From contig NZ_VCNC01000002.1 in assembly GCF_006210265.1 (NCBI RefSeq), positions 310,001 to 374,000 of the forward strand: a stretch of 64,000 nt of DNA, written 5' to 3'. The notes beneath the pieces are model-generated. The model had not been told where the DNA came from and ran no database searches. It saw only the letters and a list, made by a program, of their open reading frames with translations. Source of the stretch: Desulfovibrio sp. UCD-KL4C (GTDB taxonomy: Bacteria; Desulfobacterota; Desulfovibrionia; Desulfovibrionales; Desulfovibrionaceae). Of the stretch, positions 46,450-55,438 are shown in pieces. Each line of letters begins with the position of its first letter. Position 1 is the stretch's first letter. Made by a program: the position numbers and the translations under genes.

Positions 46450-48423
46450 ATGCATGGAAACATACGGAAGCGAGCTATAGCACTTGGGATCATATTCGGA
46501 TTATTAATTTGTGCCTTTACCCCCTTTAATAATGCTTATTTAAATGCAACTCCACTGGCTGGAGGACATTTTCCACTGGCTCCGTTCTTTATACTGGCAT
46601 GGCTCACAGCAATCTCGGCATTACACCACAAAATATTCCGATCAGCTCCGCTTTTAACAGGATTGGACTTGATGACCATGTGGATCCTGACAGTTATTGT
46701 TTCCGGCATAGCTTTTACAGGTCTAGCTAGAACTTTTTTCATCAACCTTACAGCACCTATCCATTTTGCAACTATCGGCAACAGGTGGAAAGAACTGCTA
46801 CAGCCGATACTCCCCCCTTCACTGCACCCGACAGATCCGAAAGTAGTAGAGAGCCTATATAACGGCATTAAAGGCGGTTCTTTCATGGATACAACAGACC
46901 TTATCAGGACTATTCCCTGGTCTGCATGGATTACTCCGCTTTTATGGTGGGCAGCTTTTATACTGCTCTGCTATTTCATGATGCTCTGCCTGACTAATAT
47001 TTTCAGCAGGCAATGGGTAGAAAACGAGCGCATTAACTTCCCTCTTCTTCAGCTACCTAAATTTATGGAAGAAGCTCTTGATCAAGGACTATATGGTTCA
47101 TTTTTAACCAATAAATTTTTCCTAATAGGATTGTTTTTCTGCATTGCGTTGCACACAATGAACGGACTCCATTTTTATATTCCGGCAGTGCCTGAAATAC
47201 CTACACTAATACTTGCAGGTAAATATTTCGCCAAAACAGGCTTGTTTTCAGGCTTTACCAAAATGAAAATTTATTTCTACCCAGCTTTTGTAGGGTTTGC
47301 TTTCCTTGCATCACGCCAGATCTCTTTCAGCTTTTGGTTTTTCTTTCTGATTGGAAGTCTTTTCTATGGGATCCTGAATATCGCAGGATTGAATATCCCA
47401 ACATCATCACTTGGCGTAACTTTTGGTCCCACTTTGACCCGTCCAGAAGAAACCCAAATGATCGGAGCGTATCTGGTTTTCTTTTTATTTATCATATGGC
47501 TTGCCAGACAACATCTTATACAAGTTCTACGTGAAGCATTCGGTAGCAAACAAACTAAAGGTGACTCCGAATGGATGTCCCTGCGTTTTTCATTCTGGGG
47601 ACTTATGATTTCGGGCTTTCTATTGGTCACATGGTGTGTTTATTTCGGTATACCGATGTTTACGGCACTATTAGTCCTTGCAGCCTTCTTTATCTTCACC
47701 GTGGTAGCTTCAAAAGCTATATGCCAAGGTGGGATTGCGTATTTTACACTGACTGCCGCCCCTATTGACGGCATCACCGCTATATTTGGAACTAAGTTTT
47801 TCGGAGCGGTAGGAATTGCAGTTACTGCCATGTGCCAAAAAATTCTTTTTGTCGACCTTAGAGAATCGTTAATGCCATCACTCGTTCATGGGGCAAAAAT
47901 TAATGAATGGATTAAGAATAAGAGACTTTTCCTTTCAGGAATAATAGTGATTCTGCTCGCCGGAGTTGCTGTATCTTTCGCAGCTATGCTCTTTATATGC
48001 TATAAATATGGAATTCGTGAACTTCAGCTTGATTGGGCAACAAGCACATCAATAACTGTTTATGACAATATTGTAAGGGTTATTCAAGAGCCTGCGGCTG
48101 CTTCCGAATGGATAACAACCTTCGCAACAATCGGTGCAATTGTAATGTTTATATTGGTTCTTGCCTACAACAGGCTCCCATGGTGGCCTCTTCACCCAAT
48201 CGGATATCTTACAGCGTACAGTTCAGCCATGAAAATTCTCTGGTTCAGTTTTTTTCTAGGATGGATGTTTAATCAACTCACCTTGCGCTACGGTGGAGTC
48301 GGACTATTTAAAAAAGTCCGCTACTTATTTTTCGGATTAATAATGGGTGATTTTTTAATGGGCGGAGCATGGGCATTATATGGACTATGGGCGGGACAAA
48401 GCTATCAGGTACTTCCGGGTTAA
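46450..48423 (+). CDS. Polytopic membrane protein (DUF6785/DUF6784-like)
   Basis: This 657-residue protein has about 12-14 hydrophobic segments and no signal peptide. The opening AFTPFNNAYLNATPLAGGHFP and the final block PWWPLHPIGYL and GVGLFKKVRYLFFG remind me of families annotated as DUF6785 and DUF6784, which are rare, OPT-like membrane proteins. I am recalling this, not testing it. A conserved-looking VENERINFPLLQLP follows the fifth or sixth segment. The start lies 20 bases after the previous stop with AGGGA upstream. Transport of a small peptide is possible. Confidence 0.6.
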   Translation: MHGNIRKRAIALGIIFGLLICAFTPFNNAYLNATPLAGGHFPLAPFFILAWLTAISALHHKIFRSAPLLTGLDLMTMWILTVIVSGIAFTGLARTFFINLTAPIHFATIGNRWKELLQPILPPSLHPTDPKVVESLYNGIKGGSFMDTTDLIRTIPWSAWITPLLWWAAFILLCYFMMLCLTNIFSRQWVENERINFPLLQLPKFMEEALDQGLYGSFLTNKFFLIGLFFCIALHTMNGLHFYIPAVPEIPTLILAGKYFAKTGLFSGFTKMKIYFYPAFVGFAFLASRQISFSFWFFFLIGSLFYGILNIAGLNIPTSSLGVTFGPTLTRPEETQMIGAYLVFFLFIIWLARQHLIQVLREAFGSKQTKGDSEWMSLRFSFWGLMISGFLLVTWCVYFGIPMFTALLVLAAFFIFTVVASKAICQGGIAYFTLTAAPIDGITAIFGTKFFGAVGIAVTAMCQKILFVDLRESLMPSLVHGAKINEWIKNKRLFLSGIIVILLAGVAVSFAAMLFICYKYGIRELQLDWATSTSITVYDNIVRVIQEPAAASEWITTFATIGAIVMFILVLAYNRLPWWPLHPIGYLTAYSSAMKILWFSFFLGWMFNQLTLRYGGVGLFKKVRYLFFGLIMGDFLMGGAWALYGLWAGQSYQVLPG

Positions 48424-48468
48424 AACTATTGCCTAATTTTATGCCAATAAAAGTAGCGGAATTAAAAA

Positions 48469-50430
48469 ATGAATAACGACAAAGAATTACAAGAATATCG
48501 AGATCTACTCAAAGCCCCTGACCATTTTGAAGAAGGTTTTGATTGGAAAACGGTTGTCGGCGCGGTTTTCATCGGCTTTCTGATGATGCCGGGCAGTATG
48601 TATTTACAACTTGTCATCGGTCAGGGAATCGGTCCCGCTGCCAGATGGGTTACAATTATTCTTTTTGCCGAAATCGCTAAACGCTCATACACAGAACTCA
48701 AGCAGCAGGAAATTTTTCTGCTCTACTATATGGCGGGTGCGGCATTAGCCTCGCCTTTCTCTGGATTGCTATGGCAACAGTACCTTGTACAATCAGATGC
48801 AGCCCGAATGTTAGGGCTGACAGAGTTTATTCCTACATGGGTTGCTCCGCAGCCCGGTTCTGAATCATTACTGCAAAGAACTTTTTTCCATCGCGACTGG
48901 CTGATCCCGATTTTGTTATTAGTCGGTTCGCAAATAATACAACGAATCGATCATTTCGGACTTGGTTACGCCTTGTACCGTATAACATCAGATGTTGAGA
49001 AACTGCCTTTCCCTATGGCTCCTGTCGGAGCTTTAGGAACAATGGCTCTTGCAGAATCAACAGAAGAAAAAGAAGCCAGTTGGAAATGGCGCGTATTCTC
49101 AATAGGAGGAGTCATAGGACTGACTTTCGGATCAATCTATGTACTCTTGCCAGCAGTATCCGGACTTATTTTTACCGAACCGATAAGATTAATTCCGATT
49201 CCATGGATTGAGCTTACGCCATACACAGAAAAAATTCTTCCAGCAGTTGCAACCGGTATTCAATTTGATCTTGGGTTGTTTTTCATAGGAATGGTTTTAC
49301 CATTCTGGGCTGTAATCGGCGGATTAATCGGGATTGTAATTACCTTTGCCGCAAACCCTATTCTTTTTGAGCATGGAATTCTACATAGATGGCATCCGGG
49401 TATGGAAACGGTTGAAACTGTTTTTGCCAATAACTTTGATTTTTATATGAGCTTTTCCATAGGTCTTGGACTTGCCATCGGATTAATAGGAATATGGTCG
49501 GTAGTGCAATCCTTCAGAGGTGAACACGCCAAAAGCCGTTCTTCGTGGAGCAATCTCTTTAAACCTCCAGAAGGTAGAGGCGACATTAATTTCTGGTTCT
49601 CAATTGCAATTTATCTTTTTTCAACACTTGCTTATGTCGGCATGTGTTTATTTCTAGTTCCTAATTTTCCGTGGATATTCTTCCTGCTGTACGGGTTTAT
49701 TTATACACCGATAATTTCGTATATTTCAGCTAGAATGGAAGGAATAGCCGGACAGTTTGTCAGTCTACCACTGGTTAGAGAGGCAAGCTTCATTGCTGGT
49801 GCAAAGTTTTTCGGATATCAAGGAATTGAAATATGGTATGCTCCTATACCTATCCACAATTACGGAGAAGCAACTGTTCATTTTCGTGAGATTGAACTTA
49901 CAGGAACATCAATCCGTGGAATAATCAAAGCAGAACTGGTTGTATTCCCTGTAGTTATGATTGCCAGCTTATTATTTTCCCAGTTTATATGGCAGTTAGC
50001 TCCTATTCCTTCATCCAACTACCCTTACGCTCAAGAATTATGGCATCTGCAAGCTTTAAACAGTCTGCTAATGCAGACCTCAACATTAGACGGGAACTCA
50101 TTGTTTTTCCAAGCCTTAAGCGGAACAGTTATATTCTCAGGAATTGGACTTGGTTTGATTCTTTATGGTATTTTAAATATCCTTGGACTTCCAATCATGC
50201 TTATTTACGGTGTTGTTCGAGGCCTTGGACAAAGCACTCCGCACGCATTCATTCTGGAAGTAATCGGAGCACTTATTGGCCGGTACTTCTTCCAAAAAAA
50301 GTATGGGACCATGTGGAAACAATATGCACCTGTATTACTGGCTGGTTTTTCATGCGGCATGGGATTAACAGGAATGTTTGCAATGGGATGCACCTTAATT
50401 TTAAAATCTCTTGGTAAAATGGCCTATTGA
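48469..50430 (+). CDS. Polytopic OPT-like membrane protein
   Basis: This 653-residue protein has about 13-15 hydrophobic segments, with a soluble N-terminus of about 28 residues. It resembles, in my recollection, proteins labelled 'peptide transporter' that accompany DUF6785 proteins, distantly related to oligopeptide transporters. Conserved-looking patches include KLPFPMAPVGALGTMALAES near residue 182 and AGAKFFGYQGIEIWYAPIPI near residue 445. It lies 45 bases after the gene above and matches it in size, so the two may form a heterodimer. Substrate unknown. Confidence 0.6.
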   Translation: MNNDKELQEYRDLLKAPDHFEEGFDWKTVVGAVFIGFLMMPGSMYLQLVIGQGIGPAARWVTIILFAEIAKRSYTELKQQEIFLLYYMAGAALASPFSGLLWQQYLVQSDAARMLGLTEFIPTWVAPQPGSESLLQRTFFHRDWLIPILLLVGSQIIQRIDHFGLGYALYRITSDVEKLPFPMAPVGALGTMALAESTEEKEASWKWRVFSIGGVIGLTFGSIYVLLPAVSGLIFTEPIRLIPIPWIELTPYTEKILPAVATGIQFDLGLFFIGMVLPFWAVIGGLIGIVITFAANPILFEHGILHRWHPGMETVETVFANNFDFYMSFSIGLGLAIGLIGIWSVVQSFRGEHAKSRSSWSNLFKPPEGRGDINFWFSIAIYLFSTLAYVGMCLFLVPNFPWIFFLLYGFIYTPIISYISARMEGIAGQFVSLPLVREASFIAGAKFFGYQGIEIWYAPIPIHNYGEATVHFREIELTGTSIRGIIKAELVVFPVVMIASLLFSQFIWQLAPIPSSNYPYAQELWHLQALNSLLMQTSTLDGNSLFFQALSGTVIFSGIGLGLILYGILNILGLPIMLIYGVVRGLGQSTPHAFILEVIGALIGRYFFQKKYGTMWKQYAPVLLAGFSCGMGLTGMFAMGCTLILKSLGKMAY

Positions 50431-50558
50431 CGAAAAGTTAAAGCTATGATGTTTTGTCATCCCAACGTTACAAGACTCGAATACTTAAAATAATTTTTAA
50501 TAAGTTAAATAGTATAAATTGACTTCACACGCCTTTCTATCCTCAAAAGGAAAATTTA

Positions 50559-51455
50559 ATGGTTAAGAAAAATATTGCATGGGACGGTATAAGCTTTGAA
50601 ATATCGTCTAAATTTGAAGTTAGCGGTATAGATAAAAAGTTTATACAGCTCGATAACGGTGAACATCCCTGCATTGAAATCAGATGGTATAATTCAGGTA
50701 AATCATATAAAGAACAAAATTATTTTAGACAATTAGCAAAAAAAATTGAAAGTTCTTCCGGAATCAAAATTGAATCATCAGTTTTACCTTCTTCTTGGAA
50801 AAAACCACTAGATAGATTCAATTCAACTGCTTTCTATTGGCAATCAGACCTTTCCACAGGACGCGGTGTGATGTTCTACTGCCAGAAATCAGCTAAAGTT
50901 ATGCTGATTCAATTCATAGGCAAGGCTGGCGAAGAATTGGAAGATGCTGCTATTTCAATATTTAACAGTGTCAGATTTTATAATACTGAAGAATTTACTC
51001 CTTGGCGCATCTACGACATGGAAGCAACTCTTCCGGCATCTTACAAGCTTGATTCGTTTGAATTCAAACCCGGGCGATTTAAAATAAGCCTATGTGATGA
51101 CACTGAGTGCATTTCTCTTTACAGAGTCAGCCCAGCAGACACTATTTTAAAAGAACGATCTCTTGGAAGTTTTTCAAAAGAGTTTTTCAAAAAAGAAATA
51201 GCAAAACTAAACCTTTGCATTGCAGAACTTGAATTTGGCGAAGGCGCAACCTGCATGTTCGGCCAAGAAAAAAAACCATCTACTGCAAAAATAACCTTGT
51301 CCAAATTAAGCTCTAAACAGCGCCCGTTCGGACGAATTGAAGCAAGGTATACAAAAGACGCTAATCGCATTCAAGCGGTACTAATAAACTCTCGCACAAG
51401 TATCCCTGAAAGCAGAATGCAAAACATTTTCGAGAATTACTCAATTGTTCGGTAG
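50559..51455 (+). CDS. Unknown soluble protein with possible internal duplication
   Basis: I do not recognise a family. The 298-residue product has no signal peptide or membrane segment. Two halves look alike: 'WDGISFEISSKFEVSGI' near residue 8 and 'WRIYDMEATLPASYKLD' near residue 151, each followed by beta-strand-like segments and an 'IR/SL' turn. This suggests duplication of an ~145-residue domain. AAGGA precedes the ATG. Its last bases overlap the start of the PqqD-like gene, so both are likely to act together. Confidence 0.55.
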   Translation: MVKKNIAWDGISFEISSKFEVSGIDKKFIQLDNGEHPCIEIRWYNSGKSYKEQNYFRQLAKKIESSSGIKIESSVLPSSWKKPLDRFNSTAFYWQSDLSTGRGVMFYCQKSAKVMLIQFIGKAGEELEDAAISIFNSVRFYNTEEFTPWRIYDMEATLPASYKLDSFEFKPGRFKISLCDDTECISLYRVSPADTILKERSLGSFSKEFFKKEIAKLNLCIAELEFGEGATCMFGQEKKPSTAKITLSKLSSKQRPFGRIEARYTKDANRIQAVLINSRTSIPESRMQNIFENYSIVR

Positions 51456-51837
51456 AAAAAAGAAAAAACTTATTCCAGAGATGACCAGAGGGGAAGCTCT
51501 TGCTTGCAAGCCTGTCAAAAATCTCGATATTGAAGAGACTAGGACAGACCATAATAAAGTAATTCTAGCCTACCCCTTACGGTTAAAACCTATTTTTTCA
51601 GGTATCGCAAAAAAATACGGATTATGGAAAGAAGGCCGCCCCCCAATGAAAAGGCTTGAGCTGGATGATATGGGTACGATGGTATGGGATATGATTGACG
51701 GTAAAAACAGCGTAAAAAAAATATCCGCTGCTTTTGCTGAAAAATATACTGTCCTCCCGCGCGAAGCAGAAGTAGCAACAGCTTCTTTCTTGAAAGACTT
51801 AGGTAAGCGTGGGCTTATCGCATTCGATACCAAATAA
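51445..51837 (+). CDS. PqqD-like protein
   Basis: This 130-residue protein has a PqqD-type domain at residues ~70-128 (LELDDMGTMVWDMIDGK, then a REAEVATASFLKDLGKRGLI helix). PqqD and related RiPP recognition elements bind leader peptides for modifying enzymes. The first ~20 residues are basic. I use the TTG at 51445, which overlaps the previous gene by 11 bases and keeps the FGRKKKK start; an ATG at 51481 is the alternative. No radical SAM enzyme or precursor-like gene is next to it. Confidence 0.7.
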   Translation: MFGRKKKKLIPEMTRGEALACKPVKNLDIEETRTDHNKVILAYPLRLKPIFSGIAKKYGLWKEGRPPMKRLELDDMGTMVWDMIDGKNSVKKISAAFAEKYTVLPREAEVATASFLKDLGKRGLIAFDTK

Positions 51838-51912
51838 CATATTTAAGACAAACCCCAGAACAAACTAAAAAACTCGATTTATCAAGTTATCATAAATTTA
51901 AAAAATACAGAT

Positions 51913-52341
51913 TTAGTTACAGGTTAGCTTTATATATTCCTCAAAACTGACGCCATTCCATACTTTACTAACCCAATAAGCAGTGGCCCAAATCATAAGA
52001 GCAGTACATTGCACATCTGATAACCGTCTCAACTTAGCCTCTAGATTAGCCTTACTGACTCCATGAGTCACATGCACATTATCAACCTCACATGCTTCCT
52101 CAATTCGCAAAAAAAGATAAGCACCTTTGCATTGATTAGGCAGAATTTTTACACCGCTATACGCTTCTAAAACAGTCTTAAGCTCTGCGACATTAAGCTC
52201 CGTAGCTGTTTCACGCATAGATTTAAAAAACATATCAACGGCCCATGGAAGAATAAACTCAGCACCGGCACTTTTGGTTTTGAAATAATTCTTAAGCCAT
52301 TGCTCATGGTCATGTGTAATTCTTGCAGCGACTTGCGGCAT
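51913..52341 (-). CDS. Conserved hypothetical protein
   Basis: I do not recognise a function. The 142-residue soluble protein opens with MPQVAARITHDHEQWL and KTKSAGAEFILPWAVDMFF, wording I recall from unnamed proteins in Desulfovibrio, so it seems lineage-specific. The second half is helical (SKANLEAKLRRLSDVQCTALMIWATAYWVS). The N-terminal strand followed by helices could be a DNA-binding fold, but this is not shown. The ATG is preceded by AGGAGG. It sits alone between the PqqD-like gene and the merR-type gene. Confidence 0.55.
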   Translation of the reverse strand: MPQVAARITHDHEQWLKNYFKTKSAGAEFILPWAVDMFFKSMRETATELNVAELKTVLEAYSGVKILPNQCKGAYLFLRIEEACEVDNVHVTHGVSKANLEAKLRRLSDVQCTALMIWATAYWVSKVWNGVSFEEYIKLTCN

Positions 52342-52435
52342 TTAGTCCTCCTGATACCCACATTATAATTATTATCTAAATACCTTTATTCAACGTGAAT
52401 ATCAAGACTTTTTCTAGATTTTTTCAAATAAATTA

Positions 52436-53377
52436 TTATCTAACAAAACTGTCCCTTATCTGTTTAAAAAGACTGAATAAAAGAGCATCAGGAACGTTTT
52501 TATCATTAATACTCATAGTTACAATGCGAACAACGGTATTATTATTTGGAGTTATGTTCTCTTCAGTGACCAAAACAATCGCCTTTTCATCATCGGAAAC
52601 ATCTTCATTAGCAGTAATAACTAAAACCCAACCTAAATCTTTCTTTTCCCATTTTAAATCCACACTGCGATGAGAATTAACACTATTCTCAAGAAGTTTA
52701 ACAAAATCTTCTAAAGAAAAATGCTTCCGCCCTTTCCCTGCCACGCCTAAATATTCCCCCTCTGAATTTTGAATAACAAGTGGACGCTCAAGATATGCAG
52801 TAGAAGGAAATGAGGATTCATCAGGGCCTGAAGAAGCACCACCCTTTCGCAGCAATCTGAAAAGCTCTACTCTATCACGTTTTAGCTGACCAACTTCCAT
52901 AGCAAGATCTAGGACGCGTTCATTAAGCTGTGCTTCGAGCTTATGCTTCTCACTTCGTAGGCTGGCAACCTCGTCACGCAATTCTCTAATTTCAGACTGA
53001 AACAACATCTGACTGGACAAAAGGTCTGAAACCTTTTCTATAACAGAAGCAAGCCCATGAACAACTGACTGCATATCACTACTGGCATCAAGACCAGCAT
53101 CATTGATCACCTGTTGTTCATTTTTAATATGATCTATTAATACACCAAATTTAATAGATAATTCGTTTTCAATTTGTTCAGTTGACCAATTCATTCCATA
53201 CATTTCGCGTATCCTCCTAAAAATTTCTAAAACATTTTCAGAATATTTTTGCCGACGAGAACCACTACCAATCGAAGGTATAAACTTAGAATACTTATCT
53301 TTATAATATACAATAGTAGATGGAGGGATTCCAAGCCTCCTACTAACTTCCCTAAGACTTAAACTTTGATTAGACAT
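52436..53377 (-). CDS. MerR-family transcriptional regulator
   Basis: The 313-residue product starts with a MerR helix-turn-helix: LSLREVSRRLGIPPSTIVYYKDKY. The wing region contains RRQKYSENVLEIFRRIREM. A coiled coil follows (LREL/LRSEKHKLEAQLNERV, about residues 125-175). The C-terminal ~110 residues form an unknown, possibly sensing domain. There are no cysteine ligands typical of metal-sensing MerR proteins. Repeats of AATAAACAAC lie just upstream (separate entry), suggesting autoregulation. Confidence 0.75.
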   Translation of the reverse strand: MSNQSLSLREVSRRLGIPPSTIVYYKDKYSKFIPSIGSGSRRQKYSENVLEIFRRIREMYGMNWSTEQIENELSIKFGVLIDHIKNEQQVINDAGLDASSDMQSVVHGLASVIEKVSDLLSSQMLFQSEIRELRDEVASLRSEKHKLEAQLNERVLDLAMEVGQLKRDRVELFRLLRKGGASSGPDESSFPSTAYLERPLVIQNSEGEYLGVAGKGRKHFSLEDFVKLLENSVNSHRSVDLKWEKKDLGWVLVITANEDVSDDEKAIVLVTEENITPNNNTVVRIVTMSINDKNVPDALLFSLFKQIRDSFVR

Positions 53378-53392
53378 AACACATACACACCT

Positions 53393-53478
53393 GTTGTTTA
53401 TTTTATTTTAAACATATAATAAACAACTATAAAAACTATGTCAATACACTTTGACCAACGAATAAACAACTAAACAAC
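53393..53478. promoter_or_regulatory. Repeated operator-like motif upstream of the merR-type gene
   Basis: GTTGTTTATT (53393-53402) and AATAAACAAC (53418-53427) are perfect inverted copies, 15 bases apart. An exact direct copy occurs at 53461-53470, followed at once by TAAACAAC (53471-53478). The first arm starts 16 bases before the gene. Confidence 0.55.
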
Positions 53479-53644
53479 AATATATAATTCAAAGAACAAA
53501 TAAAAAAACGCTCAAAGTGGACAATTAGTAATTAATGACTAATTTATAATTAGAAGGGATTTAAAAAACCTTAACAGAGGGTAATAAAAAATAGAATTTA
53601 ATATAAAAAATATATGCGAATTGAGTCGCTACAATAAAAATTAG

Positions 53645-53700
53645 GTGCGTAAACAAGGGGAGTATTCTCACAGCCACACAATGTGGCAATACGCACTTTT
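53645..53700 (+). ncRNA. Candidate nested-hairpin RNA element
   Basis: Outer stem GTGCGTA/TACGCAC (7 bp) encloses an inner hairpin GCCACA-CAA-TGTGGC. Four T residues and TCTT follow. It lies about 140 bases before the HD-GYP gene on the same strand. It could be a terminator, a leader element or a small RNA. No known riboswitch consensus was recognised. Confidence 0.35.
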
Positions 53701-53838
53701 CTCTTGCCTTATCACATCGGCAGAGCTTATAAAATAATGTAACTAATACATGATACCCAATTAATGTATTGCCTTTTTTAAATAACATTGCACCCTGTTC
53801 AGAAGGGGGTATTTCAATACTAAAAGATTACCAATAAA

Positions 53839-54984
53839 ATGTTAGAAAAGATTCAAACTGAAAATATTCAAAAAGGGATGTATATTGTTTGTTCTGCAAA
53901 CAACTACCCTACACTTTCGCCCCAAATTGCAAACAACTATGTCACGACAAAAGATGTAATTCTGAAACTTCTGCATTGTGACATTAAAGAAGTGTTAATT
54001 GACTCTTATAAAAGCTCTATACGTGAATCAATTCAACAAACTCTTTATTCTGAAGAAATACTCTTTGCACGCGAAGCATATACACAACTCATACAACTAG
54101 TTCAAAATATATTCAAAACAGTTGAAAAAGGAAGAGATATTGATATAGACGATTACAAACACAAAGTAACTCCTTTGCTTGGCTCAATTGAGCGTAATAG
54201 CAACGCAGCAGTAAGTCTGACGATTCTGCATCAAAGTGATCAATATAGATTTACACACAGCCTGAACACTGCGATTTTAAGTGCTGTCCTAGGTAGATTT
54301 CTAGGACACCCTGATGAATCACTGAAAGAACTGATTCTTTCTGCTATGTTGATGAATATAGGTGAAATATGGATTTCCGATAACATCTTAGACAAAAGAG
54401 GAAACCTTACACAGAAAGAATTTTCGATTATTAAACAACATCCTGAACTAGCCTGCGAATACTTAAATACACAAAATGATATTCCTCAAAAGATAACAAA
54501 AGCTATCTACTCCCACCATGAACGAGATGATGGTTCAGGATACCCTGAAGGATCATCCAGAAATAAAATACCTAAATTTGCACGGATTATTTCAATCTGC
54601 GATACATATGATGCAATGACCTCTAAACGCCCGTACAAAGAGGCCATGACTCCAAACATGGCAATAAAACACTTATACTCTATGAAGGACTCATCTTTCC
54701 ATACGGCTTACTTAGAAAATTTTATCAAATGTATTGGGATTTACCCGACAGGAAGCTTCATTAAATTATCGGATGGACGGTATGGTGTTGTTATGAAAAA
54801 CATACCACTAGCCCCTCTTCTGCCAGAAATAAAAGTAGTATTCGACAGTAGACTTAGGGCTGTTTCACCCGAGTACATTGACCTTCTACAATCTTCTAAC
54901 GAGAATGCTGGATCAAACCTAGAGATAATAGAATGTATTCATCCTAAAACGTTTAAACTGGAACTGAACCGCTTTTTGTGGTGA
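53839..54984 (+). CDS. HD-GYP cyclic-di-GMP phosphodiesterase
   Basis: The 381-residue protein has an N-terminal ~100-residue DUF3391-like domain (IQKGMYIVCSA) and an HD-GYP domain. The HD residues are less obvious than in canonical enzymes: YRFTHSLNTAILS near residue 137 supplies the first His, and the expected HD pair appears as 'LMNIGEIWI'. HHERDDGSGYPEG near residue 229 matches the HHExxDGSGYP motif, with D where G is also common. The enzyme would break down c-di-GMP, but the altered HD pair makes activity uncertain. Confidence 0.8.
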   Translation: MLEKIQTENIQKGMYIVCSANNYPTLSPQIANNYVTTKDVILKLLHCDIKEVLIDSYKSSIRESIQQTLYSEEILFAREAYTQLIQLVQNIFKTVEKGRDIDIDDYKHKVTPLLGSIERNSNAAVSLTILHQSDQYRFTHSLNTAILSAVLGRFLGHPDESLKELILSAMLMNIGEIWISDNILDKRGNLTQKEFSIIKQHPELACEYLNTQNDIPQKITKAIYSHHERDDGSGYPEGSSRNKIPKFARIISICDTYDAMTSKRPYKEAMTPNMAIKHLYSMKDSSFHTAYLENFIKCIGIYPTGSFIKLSDGRYGVVMKNIPLAPLLPEIKVVFDSRLRAVSPEYIDLLQSSNENAGSNLEIIECIHPKTFKLELNRFLW

Positions 54985-54990
54985 TATAAT

Positions 54991-55299
54991 TTAATTTCTT
55001 TCAAATTTAATCTCAACACGCGCAACATAATCTTTAAGGCTTATAAGTAACTGCTTAATATTTTCTACGTCCTCATTAGCTCCAGCCTTTTCTATACTTC
55101 TGCCAAGATCTGCAAGATGTTTGAATCCATAATTTAACGCAGAACCTTTCATGTTATGACCAATCCTGTTTATGGTTAAAAAATCTGACTTTTTAGAAGC
55201 TTCAATTAGCGTAGCTACTTCCAAATTAGTATTTTCCATAAAACGCTCTACAAGCATTTTCAGCTCGTTATCAATAGTCTCTATAATTTTTTGCGACAT
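54991..55299 (-). CDS. HPt (histidine phosphotransfer) domain protein
   Basis: This 102-residue protein is a single HPt domain. The phospho-accepting His lies in RIGHNMKGSALNYGF near residue 49, the usual HxxKG pattern. It has no other domain and would shuttle phosphate in a phosphorelay. It converges with the HD-GYP gene at a distance of 6 bases. No hybrid kinase is encoded nearby. Confidence 0.85.
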   Translation of the reverse strand: MSQKIIETIDNELKMLVERFMENTNLEVATLIEASKKSDFLTINRIGHNMKGSALNYGFKHLADLGRSIEKAGANEDVENIKQLLISLKDYVARVEIKFERN

Positions 55300-55383
55300 G
55301 AAACGCTCCCATTTTAATTAAAGTAACTTTAATTCTATAAACTACATAATTTATTTTAAATGAAAGCTATTGCCTGACTCAAT

Positions 55384-55417
55384 AAAAAAAAGGGCATTTT
55401 CTAAACGAAAATACCCT
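55384..55417 (-). terminator. Terminator of the Tim44-like gene
   Basis: On the minus strand AGGGTATTTTC pairs with GAAAATGCCCT (11 pairs, one G-T) around a 5-base loop, followed by T7. It lies 21 bases after the stop. Confidence 0.85.
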
Positions 55418-55438
55418 GATAATTAAACAAGTTAGTTC

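Larger units (their letters stand above)
53378..53838. other. Divergent intergenic region with repeats and a structured element
   Basis: This 461-base gap holds the MerR operator-like repeats (53393-53478) and a nested hairpin (53645-53700). The rest is AT-rich. It must contain promoters for the merR-type gene and for the HD-GYP gene. Confidence 0.5.

Noticed and set aside
53640-53838. Possible c-di-GMP riboswitch before the HD-GYP gene
   Set aside because: The nested hairpin does not contain the conserved class I or II core sequences.
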